Of a stretch of DNA of 47,649 bases, positions 31,360 through 43,451 are shown piece by piece. This stretch comes from Guillardia theta CCMP2712 (Eukaryota > Cryptophyceae > Pyrenomonadales > Geminigeraceae). The position numbers and the translations under genes were made by a program. How positions within the stretch are numbered: the stretch's first letter is position 1; every line of letters starts with the position of its first letter. Below the pieces are notes generated by a model that ran no database searches, was not told where the DNA came from, and saw only the letters and a program-made list of their open reading frames with translations. The stretch spans positions 323,558 through 371,206 of the forward strand of contig NW_005434669.1 in assembly GCF_000315625.1 (NCBI RefSeq), given 5' to 3'.

Positions 31360-34300
31360 TCAGTTGCATTGAAAGATTTTGAGTGCAGAGTTGACATCCC
31401 ACGGCATCCAGGCGTCAGTGTCCTCGTTGTACACGTAACACATCCAATCTGAGCTGCTCTTTCCTGCTGCTTCAAGGCATGCATGCTCGTGGAAGCAAGT
31501 CCAGACCTCCTCCTTTCCCGCAGTCATCGCTCCTCCCATACCCCCTGTTCTTACCTTGTCCTGCTCTATTAGAGGCGTCAGCGCCTGCCATGTTCGATTC
31601 TCCCTGCACGCCTGGAGCTCCCAGTAGGCGTTCTGCCGCCATGGCGCGGCGCTGCCATCGGCTGTTCCCGCACCTCCGCTGTGAGCGTCGATGCTCAAGT
31701 TGCACAGCCACTGGTCATGCCATGCCGGGCTCGAGAGGTCGAGGTGCTCCAGGTTGACAGCTGGGCTCTTGAAGCTCTCCATCGTGATGGCTCCTGCCGG
31801 CAGCTGGTCGAACAGCTTGAAGTTCAGCTGGGAAGACCGTGAGCTCCAGCTGGGGTTGTTCCAGACGCGCACGCGCGAGACGGCGATGCTCTGGTTGAGG
31901 ACACAGGCAACGAAGTTTCCCTTGGCCGGAGCCCCTGAGTGAGCGCATGAGCAGGCGGTCTGACCCTGCACGCACCCGTCGTTGAGGAGCGGTTCGGACC
32001 CGTCTGCCTTGCCCGTGTACCAGGAGCTCGCGATGGGAAAGTTGAAGCACCGAGCATGGGTCGGGGCGACATTGACACCTCTATCATCGAAGATCTCGAT
32101 CTCACACAGGTTGAGGTACTGCTGGTCCTTGCCCATCTCTATCGCCACCGCCGTTATGCCGCTGCCCGGCTTGTCCCCTGCTCCTGCCGTTGGCACCTTA
32201 GCACGCAGAGGCCCGAGGAGGGAGGAGCTCCTGGTGGCGAGAAGGACGTCAGCCATGTTTCTCAGCTCCCACTCCGCCTGCTGCTGATTCCAGCGCAGGG
32301 TGGCGTTGGAGGAGAAGTACTGCGGCCGTCCCTGCCACAGGTCAGCAGCTCTAGCGAAGACGCCGCGTGCTCCGGGGAGGTATGCGGTGATGTCGGGAAG
32401 CAGGAGAGCGGAGCAAGAGGATCCTGAGCAGACAGCCATGTCGTCGACGAAGCTCAAGGCTGTAGGAGGGCAGGACTTGCACCCGAAGTAGCCCGAGCTC
32501 TCAACGACACCGAACGAGTCGGTAGGGCAGACCGTAGAGGACATGGAAGCTGCGAAGGAAACAGACGCTTCCTGGGGGGCAACCAGGAGGTAGGCCTCTC
32601 CGTTGACCGTCTCAAACCTTATCCTCATCGTCATCTCGCAGATGTAGGTAGCGGGAAGCTGCAGGCTGGGAAGGAAGGAGTACCCGCTCCATGCTGATGC
32701 GGCATGGACGACGGAGTGACGGGCAAGGAGGTGTATGGGGGTGACTCCGACTCCGCTGGGATCCTGCGAGTAGAGGGAGTAGATCTCCACTGAGAGATTC
32801 TGCGACCGACCCCACCAGCTCTGCCGGGGAGACAACACGATCCTCTCGATGTCAACGGGGCGCTCTAGGATGCAGAGGTCGTAGCTGCCCACCGAGGAGC
32901 CAGTGGAGTGACTGTAGGTATTGATGTCCCCGTCGTTGATGTTTCTGTTCTGCCCTGTGGACTTGTCGCCGTTGTAGTATCCTCCTCCCACGGGGAACGA
33001 GTAGCACGTGGCGTTCTTGATCGCCAGATTCTCCCCTGGGCTGCTCTTGGAGTAGATCTCGAGCTCGGCGATGGACAAGGGCTGAGGGTCCAGCTGCCGA
33101 ACGACCACGACCTGAGCCCCGTACACTTTCAGCTCCTTCCCAGCTTCACAGCAGTAGAGTCGGTTAGCTGAGATCTTATTGACGGCCTGGTAGCCGAGGG
33201 GAGCGTTGAACGCAATGGACGAGAAGGGGAAGGAGTCGTAGAGGTACAGCTCGACTCCGTTGCTGTCAAGGGGGCAGACGGTCATGTTTATGACGCCCTG
33301 CCCCTTGGGCCCCGCTAGATCTCTCGCACGCACCAGCATCCCCTTGCTGATCGACGCGTTGGCAACGCGCAAGGGGCTGGCGGGAGTGACGGTGAAGTTG
33401 GTCCGCTCGAGCGCCCTTCCCACCTCCTCCTCGCTCATGAACCGGACGGAGAGGGCGGCAGAGATGTTCTTGTTGGGAGGGCAGATCATGTTGGTGCAGT
33501 CCGAGTAGTCTGGAACGGACCGAACCTCTATCACCGGCCTGATCTTCTGCAGCACATCCAGCTGAACGTTGTCAAGCGCAGCTGGAGGGTGAGTGGCCAC
33601 GAAGGTGGTCCCGGGGGCGATGGTGGAGTCGACCATGCTGGCAGTGTCGCCAGCAACGTCGTAGGTGTAGCAGACGCTCGTCATGCCGACATCAAGGTAG
33701 CTCACGTACTTGCGGTTGCAATACCTGACATCACAGTCAATATCCCATCCTCTCACCTCTCTTCTCCTGCCGTCCCCTCCTCTTCCTCTCTCCTCCCCCT
33801 TTACCTCTCCTGTCCTGTTCTCTCTCTAGTCTCCTCCTCTTCCTTCTCGTCTCCCTTGGTCCTGCTCCCTTCCCCTCTGCCTCGCTCCCTGTCCTTCAGC
33901 TCTCCCACCTCCTCCTGTCTTCTCTCCCTTCACAATAAGACGACGGATCTGCTCTCAACTACCATCCCTCCACCCGCAGGCCAAAACTCAACAAACAAGC
34001 AAGACTCACTGGACAGAGACGCCCTTCATCGTCTCAGGGTAGGAAGATCTGTAGTAGATGTACAGAAAGTCCGTCGACGAGTAAGGGATCTTCACCGCAA
34101 AGTACGGAGACCCCGAGCTGTCGGCCGTCTGACCGGGGATGACATCGGGCCTGTCGAACGCGTTCAGGCTCCCAGACCAGCTCGTCGTGCAGTTCCGGCA
34201 GAACTCCCTAGGCCCGTCGGGATGGAGGAAAGCGACGTTTTCGTCCAAGAACCACCCAAACCAGTGCTTGCAGGACGGGTCAAAGTGCCCGTTGGAGTTG

Positions 34301-34989
34301 AACCTCGAGAGCTCGTCATTAGCGTACACGCTCCCCCCAGCTGCCATCCTGGAGAACCCCTCGTACTCGGGCGTGTTGTAAGCCTTCCCAGCTCTGAACT
34401 TGGTCGTCCTCCCGTGACCCATCCCAAAGTTGTGCCCTACTTCGTGCTCCAAGATCCCAGCTGACGTCGGGTACATGGTCCAGGTGAAGCCGTTCCCAAC
34501 CACCCCCAGCCCTGCCCAGTCCACTGCTGGGGGATTGATCCTCATCGCTAGGATCACGGCGTCGAACTGCCCTGCCTGCTCTGCCGTCCTCGACCCGCAC
34601 GGCCCTCCACAGTAGACGAACCCTTGTGCTGAGAGTGCATTGAGACACTCCGTCCGAACTGTCGACGGGGTAGCGGACGTAGCGGGGGTTGTCATGTCTA
34701 CCATCGGCATGTACTGGTACTGGAACTTGAGCAGGCCCCAGCTCGAGTCGGAGTAGAAGAGAGCTGTGTCCAGGAGCGACTGGTTCAGATTCCCAGCTAC
34801 CTCGATCGGTTCCCGTCCTGTTTCTGGAAACTTCACTCTCGCTACCATGAATCTCAGGGTTCCGTTCCTCGTGAGCGACCAGTGCGAAGGGGTCCCGTCC
34901 GGCAGCAGGTTGGAGGGATCCGACTCTGAGTGGACTAGGTGTGCGAGCATGGCGAGAAGCGGCAGGGCCGCTAGGAGGCTGGTGGACAT
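31360..34989 (-). CDS. Secreted M11/gametolysin-like metalloprotease with two discoidin-like modules
   Basis: Two exons: 34989-34010 and 33724-31360 (intron phase 2, CT-rich), about 1,114 residues, stop TGA at 31360-31362. Start ATG 34987-34989 opens a clean signal peptide (MSTSLLAALPLLAMLAHLVHS); an in-frame ATG ten codons upstream is possible. The zinc site HEVGHNFGMGH at about residues 180-190 is a full HExxHxxGxxH metzincin motif. SRMAAGG downstream is a Met-turn candidate, and CKHWFGW resembles the LGW segment of M11 peptidases such as the Chlamydomonas cell-wall lysin. The C-terminal two thirds is Cys-rich and contains two F5/8 type C (discoidin)-like modules: LSIAELEIYSKS with NINDGDINTYSHS and VDIERIVLS, and LNLCEIEIFDDRGVNVAP with LLNDGC and VSRVRVWNN. 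Many NxS/T sites fit a glycosylated extracellular protein. Expected role: trimming of surface or cell-cover proteins. Confidence 0.82.
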
Positions 34990-36474
34990 CTTTTGCACCT
35001 GTGATGACAACTCAGTCACCGAGAGGTCATTTACAACCTTGTGATCATTTTGAATCTCTGCCTCCTGAGTTGAGGTTTGCCGTGCAATAGTCTCACCTTT
35101 ACCACACGCCTCCTCCTCCTCCTCTTCCTCCTCCTCCTCCTCCCCTCCTCCTCCCCTCCTTCTCTTCTATGGTCTCCTCCTCCTCCTCCTCCTCCTCCAC
35201 CTCCTCCTCCCCTCCTTCTCCTCCTCCTCCTCCTCCTTTTTTGGCATCTTTTTCCATGGTCCCTTCGAATGCCCGGGGTTTGCCCCTAGTCAGAGAAGGG
35301 AGCCGATCCCCCCCGCCCCCGGGATTTGCCCAAAATTGAGGGAAAGTAACCGGTAAAATTGCCCGAATTTTCCAAAAGTGACGAACTGAGTCTTGATTAT
35401 CCTCCTTTCCCTCCCTCCCACCTTGGTCCCCCCCCCCCCCCTCCCCCCCCCCCCCCCCACTCCCTCCTTCCTCCCTCCTCCTCCTCCCTGATCTTCCTCC
35501 CTTCTCGTCCTCCCTCCTCTTTCTTGAACTTCTATCCTGTCCCTTCTTCACATGTGAACTTGCACTCCTCGTTCGACTCTCTTCATCTCCTCCCCTCTCT
35601 TGCGCGGTGCAGGTTGCTAACGTCTCTTTCCTATGACCCGCTTTCCTTCCTGATTGTAGCTCTTCGCTACCATCCTAACATGTTGCGGACTTGATTCGAC
35701 AAGGAGTCAGTCCACAAGGATGTGCTCGTTATAGTATGCCTTGCTCAATTCACTGCTATCCCATCATGTCCTCCCCTTCTCTGTCCTTCTTTCTTTCCTG
35801 ACCACACCATAGTTGCTATGAACCCGCTATTTCCCGCACCTCTTGCCCTCAACCTTGCTCCCTCTCAACTTCTCCTTCTACAACTTCCCTCCCCTCAACC
35901 CTTCCCTTCGACCATCTCCGCGCATATCGAGCATCAGTACCATTCACTCGCTTCTTACATCATCGTACAACTCAGTCTGCTAGCATACACCTTAATATAG
36001 ACATGGACGGCTGACAGTCACCCGCATCTCAGCGCTCCTTGGGCGAAGACGGTGCTGAAGTTGCACCGAGCGTGAGATCTGAAACATTGTCAATGGCGAC
36101 AAGTTCGCGCTTGTCCAACGGGCAGCTCACCAACTGAGGGTCTGATGGGCCCGGAGCTGGTCCTCGGCAGCGACGACTGAGTTATTGCGTGCGGGTCCTG
36201 AGAGAGCTTGAGGTCAGCAGAGGTTGGTGAACAGCAGGTAGGAGGAGTGTTTACCTCGGAGAAGGAGGAAGAGGAGGAGGATAGGGAGGAGGAGCTCAGG
36301 GCTGTAGAGCTTCTCAGATTGCTCGGTGGCCTGACAGTGGAGGCAGTGACAGGTCGACCGAACGAGGATGTGGCTTCTTCCTCGGAGTCGAGGGAGAGAC
36401 GAGCAGAGGAGGAGGAGGAGGAGGAGGAGGAGGTACGGGAGGAGGATGCATTCGCCTCCTCCTCCACGGCCTCG
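34990..36474. other. Intergenic region rich in pyrimidine tracts
   Basis: Starts with (TCC) tracts (about 35105-35240), then a G/C-run segment at about 35270-35325, a poly-C tract at 35428-35458, and CT-rich sequence to about 36000. At 36090-36470 there is a Ser-rich open frame on the minus strand that may be a 3' extension of the polycystin-like gene or a repeat artefact; I cannot decide. Confidence 0.5.
35428..35458. repeat. Poly-C tract
   Basis: About 30 nt of C interrupted by a single T, flanked by CCT-rich sequence. Confidence 0.9.
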
Positions 36475-39400
36475 TCAAGGAAGGAAGCGCCAGTTGGACT
36501 TCTCCTGCTGGGATCGCCGCGACCCAGACGGTGACGAGCTGGGAAGGAGTCTGCTGCATGCTGGCGACGTGCTGGAGGGGCTGGACGACGGTGAGCAGCT
36601 CTCTCCTCCTGCTCTGATCATGCAGCGCGTCCTCGTCCTCCAGCAGGAACACCTTGACCATGACCCTTCCAAGGAGGAAGGCCTCCCAGTCCAGCTGCTT
36701 GTCAAGCAGGAGCTCAGTCTCCACCCCGATGTCGCACTCGGCGCAGAGGTCGGGGCGGATCTCGTCCTGGAGGAGCGACCCAGTCCAGAAGAAGGACTCT
36801 ACCCTGCCGTGGAGGTGGAACTCGAGGAGGAGGAGGACGTTGACGGAGCCTGTGACGGCCTTGTGCTTGGGCTGGGAGGAGACGACGTCTTTCCATGACA
36901 CCTTCCTTATGGCCTCCACGCATGCGCTGAGCCCGAAGCGTCGCAACTTCCTGCTCCTCCCTGTCTCCTGAAGGGTCGCGTCCTTCTGCTTGCACTCGTG
37001 AGGACACGTGCGAGTCAACGCGGGAAGGGAGGGAGGAGGAGGAGGAGGAGAGCAGAAGAGGAGAGCAGAAGACGCGGAGGGGAGAGGAGGGGAGAGGAGA
37101 AAAGGTAGCAGGAGGAGGAAGAATTAGGAAGAGAAAAAGATGGTTAGGATGAGAGGGCAGAAGGATGAAGGAGGAGGGGCAGCAGGAGAAATGAATTCAG
37201 ACCTCTGACGAGTCGCTGCCATCATGATCCAACAGTGCAAGGTCGACTAGATCCTCTTCGAAATTCTGAAGGCCTAGTCCCTCCTCTTCGTGTCTCGATC
37301 CTCCTCTTCCTCCTCCTCCTCCTCCTCCTCCTCCTCCTCCTCCTCCTCCTCCTAGCCCCTCTCTTCCATACTTTCCCCCCTTGGTCTGCAGTGACTGGAG
37401 GTGCTCAAGGGACTCTATGAGCGGGTTGACCTGACGCGAGATCACCTCCTCCTCCTCCTCTCTCCTCCTCGTCCTCCTCGTCCTCCTCCTTCTCACCGTT
37501 CGAACCATAGCTTGCGACGTCGAGCTCATCTTGTCGATCATGTGCCTATGAAATTGTTCCATCCTCTCGTGAATGCTGTTCGTCTCCGTCAGGATGCTGA
37601 CTCATACCTGCTCCTCCTTTCCTCCCCTTCCTCCTCCTCTTCCTATCTTCTCTTGCTCACCAGAAGTACACATCACCGGCAGTAAAGGGCTCAAATTCTG
37701 AGGGGTCATAATCGGGATCCTTGATGAAACTGTTTGGAAGTGATTATTATCACCATCACCATCACCATCACCATCTCCATCATCATCCCCATCTCCATCA
37801 TCTCCTTCATCTTCATAGTCATCGTCATATCTATCACCTTGCTGCGCTGCTCATTGCGTCATAACTCTCTCCGAAGTTCTCGTTGACCCAAAAGATTTCT
37901 CGGAACTGAGTTCTGATATGATCAATCCACCTACAAACATGTGAAGGCAACGCGAGGAGAACAACAAAAGAACCTGAGCAAGAGGAAGATGTCTTGTTTG
38001 AAGATATTGTGATAAATGATGGCCTGAAAACATCATCATCTTCATCATCATCTCCATCATCTCCATCATCATCTCCATCATCATTATCGCCATCATCATC
38101 TCCATCATCATCATCATCATCATCATCTCCATCATCATCTCCAGCTCTCTGCTTCTCAACCTCTTCAGGTAGAGGATCCCTCATGTTCCTCGTGTCTGGT
38201 TTGCGAGCCAACGGGATGGTGTAGAGAATGACAGCAGCAATGAGAGGAGACACGATCTGCCAATCAAGTCAACTAGTTGAGCAAGAGGGAGGAGGAGCAA
38301 GGAGAACGAGCTAGAGAGGATAGGAAAGAGAAGGAGGAGCGAGAGAAAAGGGGAGGAAGGAATAGAATGAATTGGAGGGAGAAGGAGAAGGGAAGAGGAA
38401 GAGGAAGGGGAAGGAAAAGGAGGGAAGGGGAGGGAGGAGGAGGTGGGAGGCGTGTTGGTGTTTATGGAGGAGGGCAATGAGGGAGAATCGAAGGAGGAGG
38501 AAGAAAGTAGCCGGAGGAGCCCATCACTGACCGACAGGCCCAGGAGCAGCTGGAAAACGTTTGACGCTTCGGCAAGGGGCGAAGAGAGCCGGTAGCTCCT
38601 GTGATGGGGTTTCGCTTCCTCCTCTGCTTCCCCGTAGAAGACGTCGGAGGTCAAGAGGGAGCTGAATGCTAGCTGGACGCAGTCCCCTGCTAATGTTGAG
38701 GTGCTGCATGCGGCAGGAGAAGCTCTACCGAGGGAGGAATGGTTACCCCAAGAGGAGACGGAAATGGCGGCGGGGATGGAGGAAAGGAGGAGGAACCTGT
38801 GTCGGAGCAGGTGAGAGGGGAGGAGGAGCAGGTGAGAGGGGAGGAGGATGAGTCACATGATGACGAGAAGGAGGAGGACAGCGATGGGAGCGGAGGCCTG
38901 AGCAGGAGGACGAGTCAGAGGAGATGCCTTGAAGGCTTGATGGTCTTATACCTTGGCAAACGATCGTAGGAGGAATACAAGTGATCGGCTGCAGGAAGTG
39001 TTGAGGGGCTTCAGACATCATCGATCGAATTCCACCTTGACTTCCTGAACCTGAACGCGCCCAAGAACAAGAGCAAGGAGCTCAGACCTTCACAGCTCCA
39101 GTTGTCAACGTGTCTGCTTCAAACATCAACGCATGGCTCACCGTTGAGGACAGACTCAGTTGTCCTCCAGCACAGAGCTTGCGTCAGATTGTCGAGGAAA
39201 GATGACGATGAAGGTGAAGATGACTTCAACACCTTGAGGCTGAGAGAGGTTTTGACCAAGAAGAGACAAGAGATCGCAAGATCGAAGATCGGCCAGCCCT
39301 CTCGATCAAGAAAGTCACGTAAGGCTGCAAACTGTACCTCCTCCTCCTCCTCCTCCTCCTCAGCTTCTTCCACCCTTGCTCGCCTTCGCTCGACTGCCCT

Positions 39401-41900
39401 TGGAATGTTCGAGATGACGAATCTGTTGCATGAGACCTGATTCGTGCTGCTTAAATGACATTCTACTCGCTCCTGATGAAGCACCTATGCCCCTCTCCCT
39501 TCCCATCACCCCCTCCCCCCCTCCCTCCCTCCCTCCCTCCCTCCCTCCCTCCCCTGCCTCTCCCTCCCTCTCTCTCACCATCTTGAGGAAGAAAACCGTC
39601 GCCCTTGCTACCAAAGAGGTCGGATAGTAACGGACTGACCAACCCGAAGCACCTCGCTCAGTCAAGTCGCCGCCTCCTCCACCTCCTCACCCGAGTACGC
39701 GAGCGACCAGGAGAGGTAGACGACGATGACGATCAAGGTTACGACGTCAGTCTGCTGCCTTGCCCCCTCTGCTCCCGTCATCGTCAGCGATCGTCTTCGA
39801 ACCACGAGCAACGGCAAGACCGTAGAGCGAGACGACGCGTAGGGAGATCTGCGTAAAGAGGAGCTCAGGAGACGGAGGTTGAGCGGGAGAGAGCCAAAGG
39901 GAGGATGAGAGAAGGATGTACGAAAAGGGCAGCAGGAGACAAGGAGCACAGGAGGACCAGGACCAGGACCAGGGAGAGGAGGAGCACAACCTGAGGGAGG
40001 AAAACTCCCCCTGCTGTTGACTCGAGGAAGAAGGAAAGTCGAGCTACACTTCCTGCGGGATGCGGTCAGAGGTCAAGGAAAGGGGAGGCGACATCGAACG
40101 AGCAGCGGGGTTGAGAATCCACGAGTCAAGTCCGAAGGCCTGCGAGCGAAAGTGAAGAGAGGAGGAAGAAGGAAGGAGAAGAGAGCGAAGAGAGGGAGGA
40201 GGAGGGAGGAGGGAGGAGGTCTACGGAGGAAGAACAGTCCTTAGAGAAAGAAACAGCACAACAAGCGGGAAGGAGAAGCCTGATGGAGTGAAGGAAACTA
40301 TGAGCGGGGAGGGAGAGGGAGCTGACAGGGAGGGAGAGGAAGGAGGAAGAATGATTGCGTTCATCACCCTCGTGTCTCTGTCGATCCAGGAATTCGTCCT
40401 CATGCCTTGCAATGTTGACGACAGCCCGCTTCCTCCTCCTACAATGACAACAACCTCCTCCCTGCTCCCGCTCTCTGCTCTTCCTCTCAGCTCCCATCCT
40501 CCATATCCTCTCTTGACCTTCACGGTAGCTCGCAAGGGTCCCTTCCCACTCGTCGCAGCTCTTGCGAGGAGCAGGTCTGACGGGCCTGGCCCAGCCCGTG
40601 CCGTTCCAGACTTGGTCAGGAACCTTGGAGAGGCGGTGAGGACGGCAAAAGTCGCGACTACATGGAGACTCTTGGAGGCAAGAGAGTTGAAGTTACCTTG
40701 CTGTAGCTGCTGTATGTTGAGGAGCAGGTGAGAGGGTCTGCACGAAATGTCTTATGTTCGAGGGGGCAGAAACGTTGGCAGGATTCATCAGGCACACACA
40801 ACCTTGCGGGCAGTCCCCTTGTGTGATGGTGATCCCCTGTGAACCGCTGCAAGTTAAGACTGGCCGCCATGAGACTTCTTCGGACCTCGATGTTGGTCAG
40901 GCACGAGTTGAAAGGCGCGACCTGGCAGGCGGTCAGCTGGACTCTTCAGTCTCCTCTTGAGCATCACTTGGCCGGTGACATTCAAGTCTCTGCACGTGAA
41001 ATTCGCTTCCCCCTTCCTTCACCGTCATCGCACGCTCAGGACCCTCCGAGCCTCCTTACCAGCGGAAAGAAGCATTCGGCTGCGTCAGCATCGGAGTCAG
41101 GAGCAGAGAACAGGAAACGGGCTACTCAACCTCGCTGCCTCGCCGAGACAAGTTTGGAGGTGAAGGACAAGGGAGTCGGAAGTTTGTCCTGAATGTCCCC
41201 ATGAGCACCTCGGATCCAGCAGCGCAGTACCGACTTGAGACAAGCTGATGGCGGAGAAACCATAGGAGGAGAAAAATCCTGTCAGAAGGCCTGGAACGAC
41301 CCCGTTCAATCATGAAGTAGAGCCCAGATGTACGAGTACCATTCGTGCTTGTGTGTAGGAACTTCTTGCACCCATCATCTCCAAAAGCAGAGCATCTGCT
41401 ATCAGAATGAATCGGTATGCGAGGAACATCCTTACACGTACCCTACTGCACATTCTCCTATGGTGAACCGTTTCCTGAGCATGAAACTGTCACCCAACCA
41501 CCAGCTTACTTGCTCCTGGACCTCGAGGACTCAACGTACTGCGCCAGCACACTCGGCTCCCATGGCACAGAGGCTCGCTGGAAGCAGAACTCTGTCGTCG
41601 AGATGAGCATGAGCGGGTAGACCCTTTCGAAACATCACTCTTTCGAATGGTGTTCAACGGCCTGTTGGCACAGTCAGGAGGAGGACGGCGCGCCGAGCCT
41701 TCACTCACTTGAAATGAGAAAGGATGGGATCAGAGGAGCAGTCGCCGCTCCCTCCTGCGCTCCCAACACACTCGTCAGAACAGCCCGTCACGACGCTCTC
41801 TCTGAACCTCGATGCTGCCTCATGGTCAAGGGAGCTTCGTCGTTGGAGCTCCTCGGCTCCGATGTGTTGCTGCTGCATGAGGGCAAGAGCAGTCACGCAC
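36475..41900 (-). CDS. Polycystin-2-like (TRPP-type) membrane channel, 5' end unresolved
   Basis: A many-exon gene read from splice phase. Exons at about 40600-40400 encode LASYRE, GLSSTLQGMRTNSWIDRDTR, matching the polycystin-domain signature xxWLDxxTR. Next come NPAARSVARLSFFLESTAGG, the slot of the family's NxNLFxxVxLxxEFxxTGG block, and hydrophobic segments: VVLLLSLVLVLVLLCSL (about 40000), TDVVTLIVIVVYLSWSLAYS (39750), LDREGWPIFDLAISCLFLV (39270), SSLLLFLGAFRFRKSRW (39070), PIAVLLLLVIMFLLLSS (38850) and QIVSPLIAAVILYTIPLA (38240). The tail has EIFWVNENFGES, SIHERMEQFHRHMIDKM (coiled-coil) and a long exon (about 36998-36500) without a known domain. Family role: a cation channel, often in cilia. 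A canonical pore filter is not evident. Candidate 5' exons lie at 41300-41900. The channel call rests on motif order, not on an alignment. Confidence 0.5.
37300..37354. repeat. (TCC)n microsatellite in an intron
   Basis: About sixteen TCC units between the VNPLIESLEHLQSLQTK exon and the NFEEDLVDLALLDHDG exon of the polycystin-like gene. Confidence 0.85.
38030..38143. repeat. CATCAT/CTCCAT minisatellite in an intron
   Basis: Degenerate CAT and CTCCAT units between two exons of the polycystin-like gene. The Asp- and Met-rich frames across it are artefacts. Confidence 0.85.
39515..39552. repeat. (CCCT)n microsatellite in an intron
   Basis: About nine CCCT units between the TVFFLKM exon and the HESGLMQQIRHLEHSK exon of the polycystin-like gene. 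Confidence 0.85.
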
Positions 41901-42912
41901 ATCCACAGACAGCCGCGCTCCTGCTGCCCTCACCTTGTGTCGAAGAGGAACGAGCCTCGCACCAGGGATGTGGACGTAGGGAACTGCAAAGAACCAGCGG
42001 CGTCAGCAAGGTCACAGCAGAGTCAACTGAATGCCTGATTGCTCCTGGAAGCTCTTGCCGGAGGAGACGCCCTCCTGTACATAAGGGTGATCACGTACCA
42101 ACAAGGAGATCTTATGGTCTTCACGTCAGCTGCTTCATCCTCCCGACCCATCTACTCGACAAGCCTTCAGCATCGGGCATGAGAAGGGACAAGTTTCACC
42201 GGATATCGAGCCATGCCCAGAACTGAGCTGGGCTCCTGACTTCGCTGTAGGCTGACAGCTGGTCGTACGAACGTCACTGGGAGGCAACGAGCACAGTCTG
42301 AGGATGCAGTGGGAGACTCACTCGCGCTAATCTGTACAAAGATTTCTCCTGCTGTCCGAAGGCCTGAAGGTAATGAAATCTCTTTCAAGCATCTTCAAGA
42401 CTCTCTGATACCTCGTTCTCCTCAGATCGTCTTGTGTTCTCAATGGTTGACAGCACGATAGCCTGTAAGTCACTTCACTTCACTTCGCTTCCACCCCTTC
42501 TGTCGGCTGATCAGCGCGACAATGCAGTACCAGCGTCAGCCACGACATCAGCCAGGGCCAGGACCTGCCAGGAGGACTGACATCAGCAGGCTCTCATGCC
42601 ATCCTCACCGTCCTCTCCGTTGCCTGTCTGGGCGCGGCCACAGCTTCGTCTTGCATGCTCGCGCCTCCTCCGGCCCGATCCACGCCATGGCGGCAACGGC
42701 TTGTCAAACGATTGACCCCCCTAACTCGGCGAAAGGGAACTTGCTGCCGGGGCCCCGGCTTCTCAGTAGCCGGCCCGCCGGTCCGGGGGCCCTGGACTCG
42801 GGCCGGGATCAGTGATCGGACTGAGACGGCGGTATACGCCGATCCTCATCGGCGGATCAGGAGGCGGCTACCTGCGTACTGTGTTGAGGCTACTGAGAGT
42901 GTGACACACTGG

Positions 42913-42971
42913 GAACTTCGGAACCCCGACGGACTGACATACGGCCCGGCCCGTTCACCGTTCCGAAGTTC
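42913..42971. repeat. Inverted repeat in GC-rich island
   Basis: Arms gaacttcggaac (42913-42924) and gttccgaagttc (42960-42971) are exact reverse complements separated by 35 nt. Each arm is itself nearly self-complementary. This could be a hairpin, a factor site or the remains of a terminal repeat. Confidence 0.6.
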
Positions 42972-43265
42972 AGTGCCGCCGGCGCCGGGAGTCGTTAAAA
43001 AGACGTTTAGATCTACCATCATCCGCGGACTACCAACACCCTTGCCCCGCTCGCATGCCGGCGGTAGCAGTCGGGTGCGGGGGGTCGCAGAGCTTCGACA
43101 CAGCCCCTGCCATGCTCCTGGCGCCTCCTCGACATGCTGGTCCACCCTTAGCCCCTGTGTGCGCTGCTCTGATCCGTGAGACCTGATACCTCTTTCGAGC
43201 CTTCTCCTCACTGCAGTGGAACAGGAACGGGAGCGTCCAGGTGAGCGAGGATCGGGAACGAGACT

Positions 43266-43266
<1 letters not shown>

Positions 43267-43296
<30 letters not shown>
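43267..43296. repeat. (GACGAG)n hexamer array
   Basis: About five GACGAG units in the spacer upstream of the J-domain gene. Confidence 0.85.
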
Positions 43297-43451
43297 AGTA
43301 ACAGGCAAAGGTCAACATGGGTGCGATAGAAAGGGCCGCCTCCGATTAGATTGGTCCTCCATAGGGAAAGCACCCATAGACTAGGAATCTGCGAGGAGGC
43401 GTATTGTAGCACGTGAAGGATCCAGAGCTGATCGGCCGCCTTCCCTCCCCC

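Larger units (their letters stand above)
41901..43451. other. Intergenic region with a GC-rich island
   Basis: About 1.5 kb upstream of the J-domain gene and of the polycystin-like gene's 5' end. It contains a GGCC/CCGG-rich island at about 42740-42870, an inverted repeat (arms 42913-42924 and 42960-42971) and a GACGAG hexamer array at about 43267-43296. Some short open stretches at 41900-42400 on the minus strand may be 5' exons of the polycystin-like gene, but none is convincing. Confidence 0.5.

Noticed and set aside
36368-36898. A 176-codon plus-strand frame
   Set aside because: It is antisense to the long 3' exon of the polycystin-like gene, which joins in phase to upstream exons.
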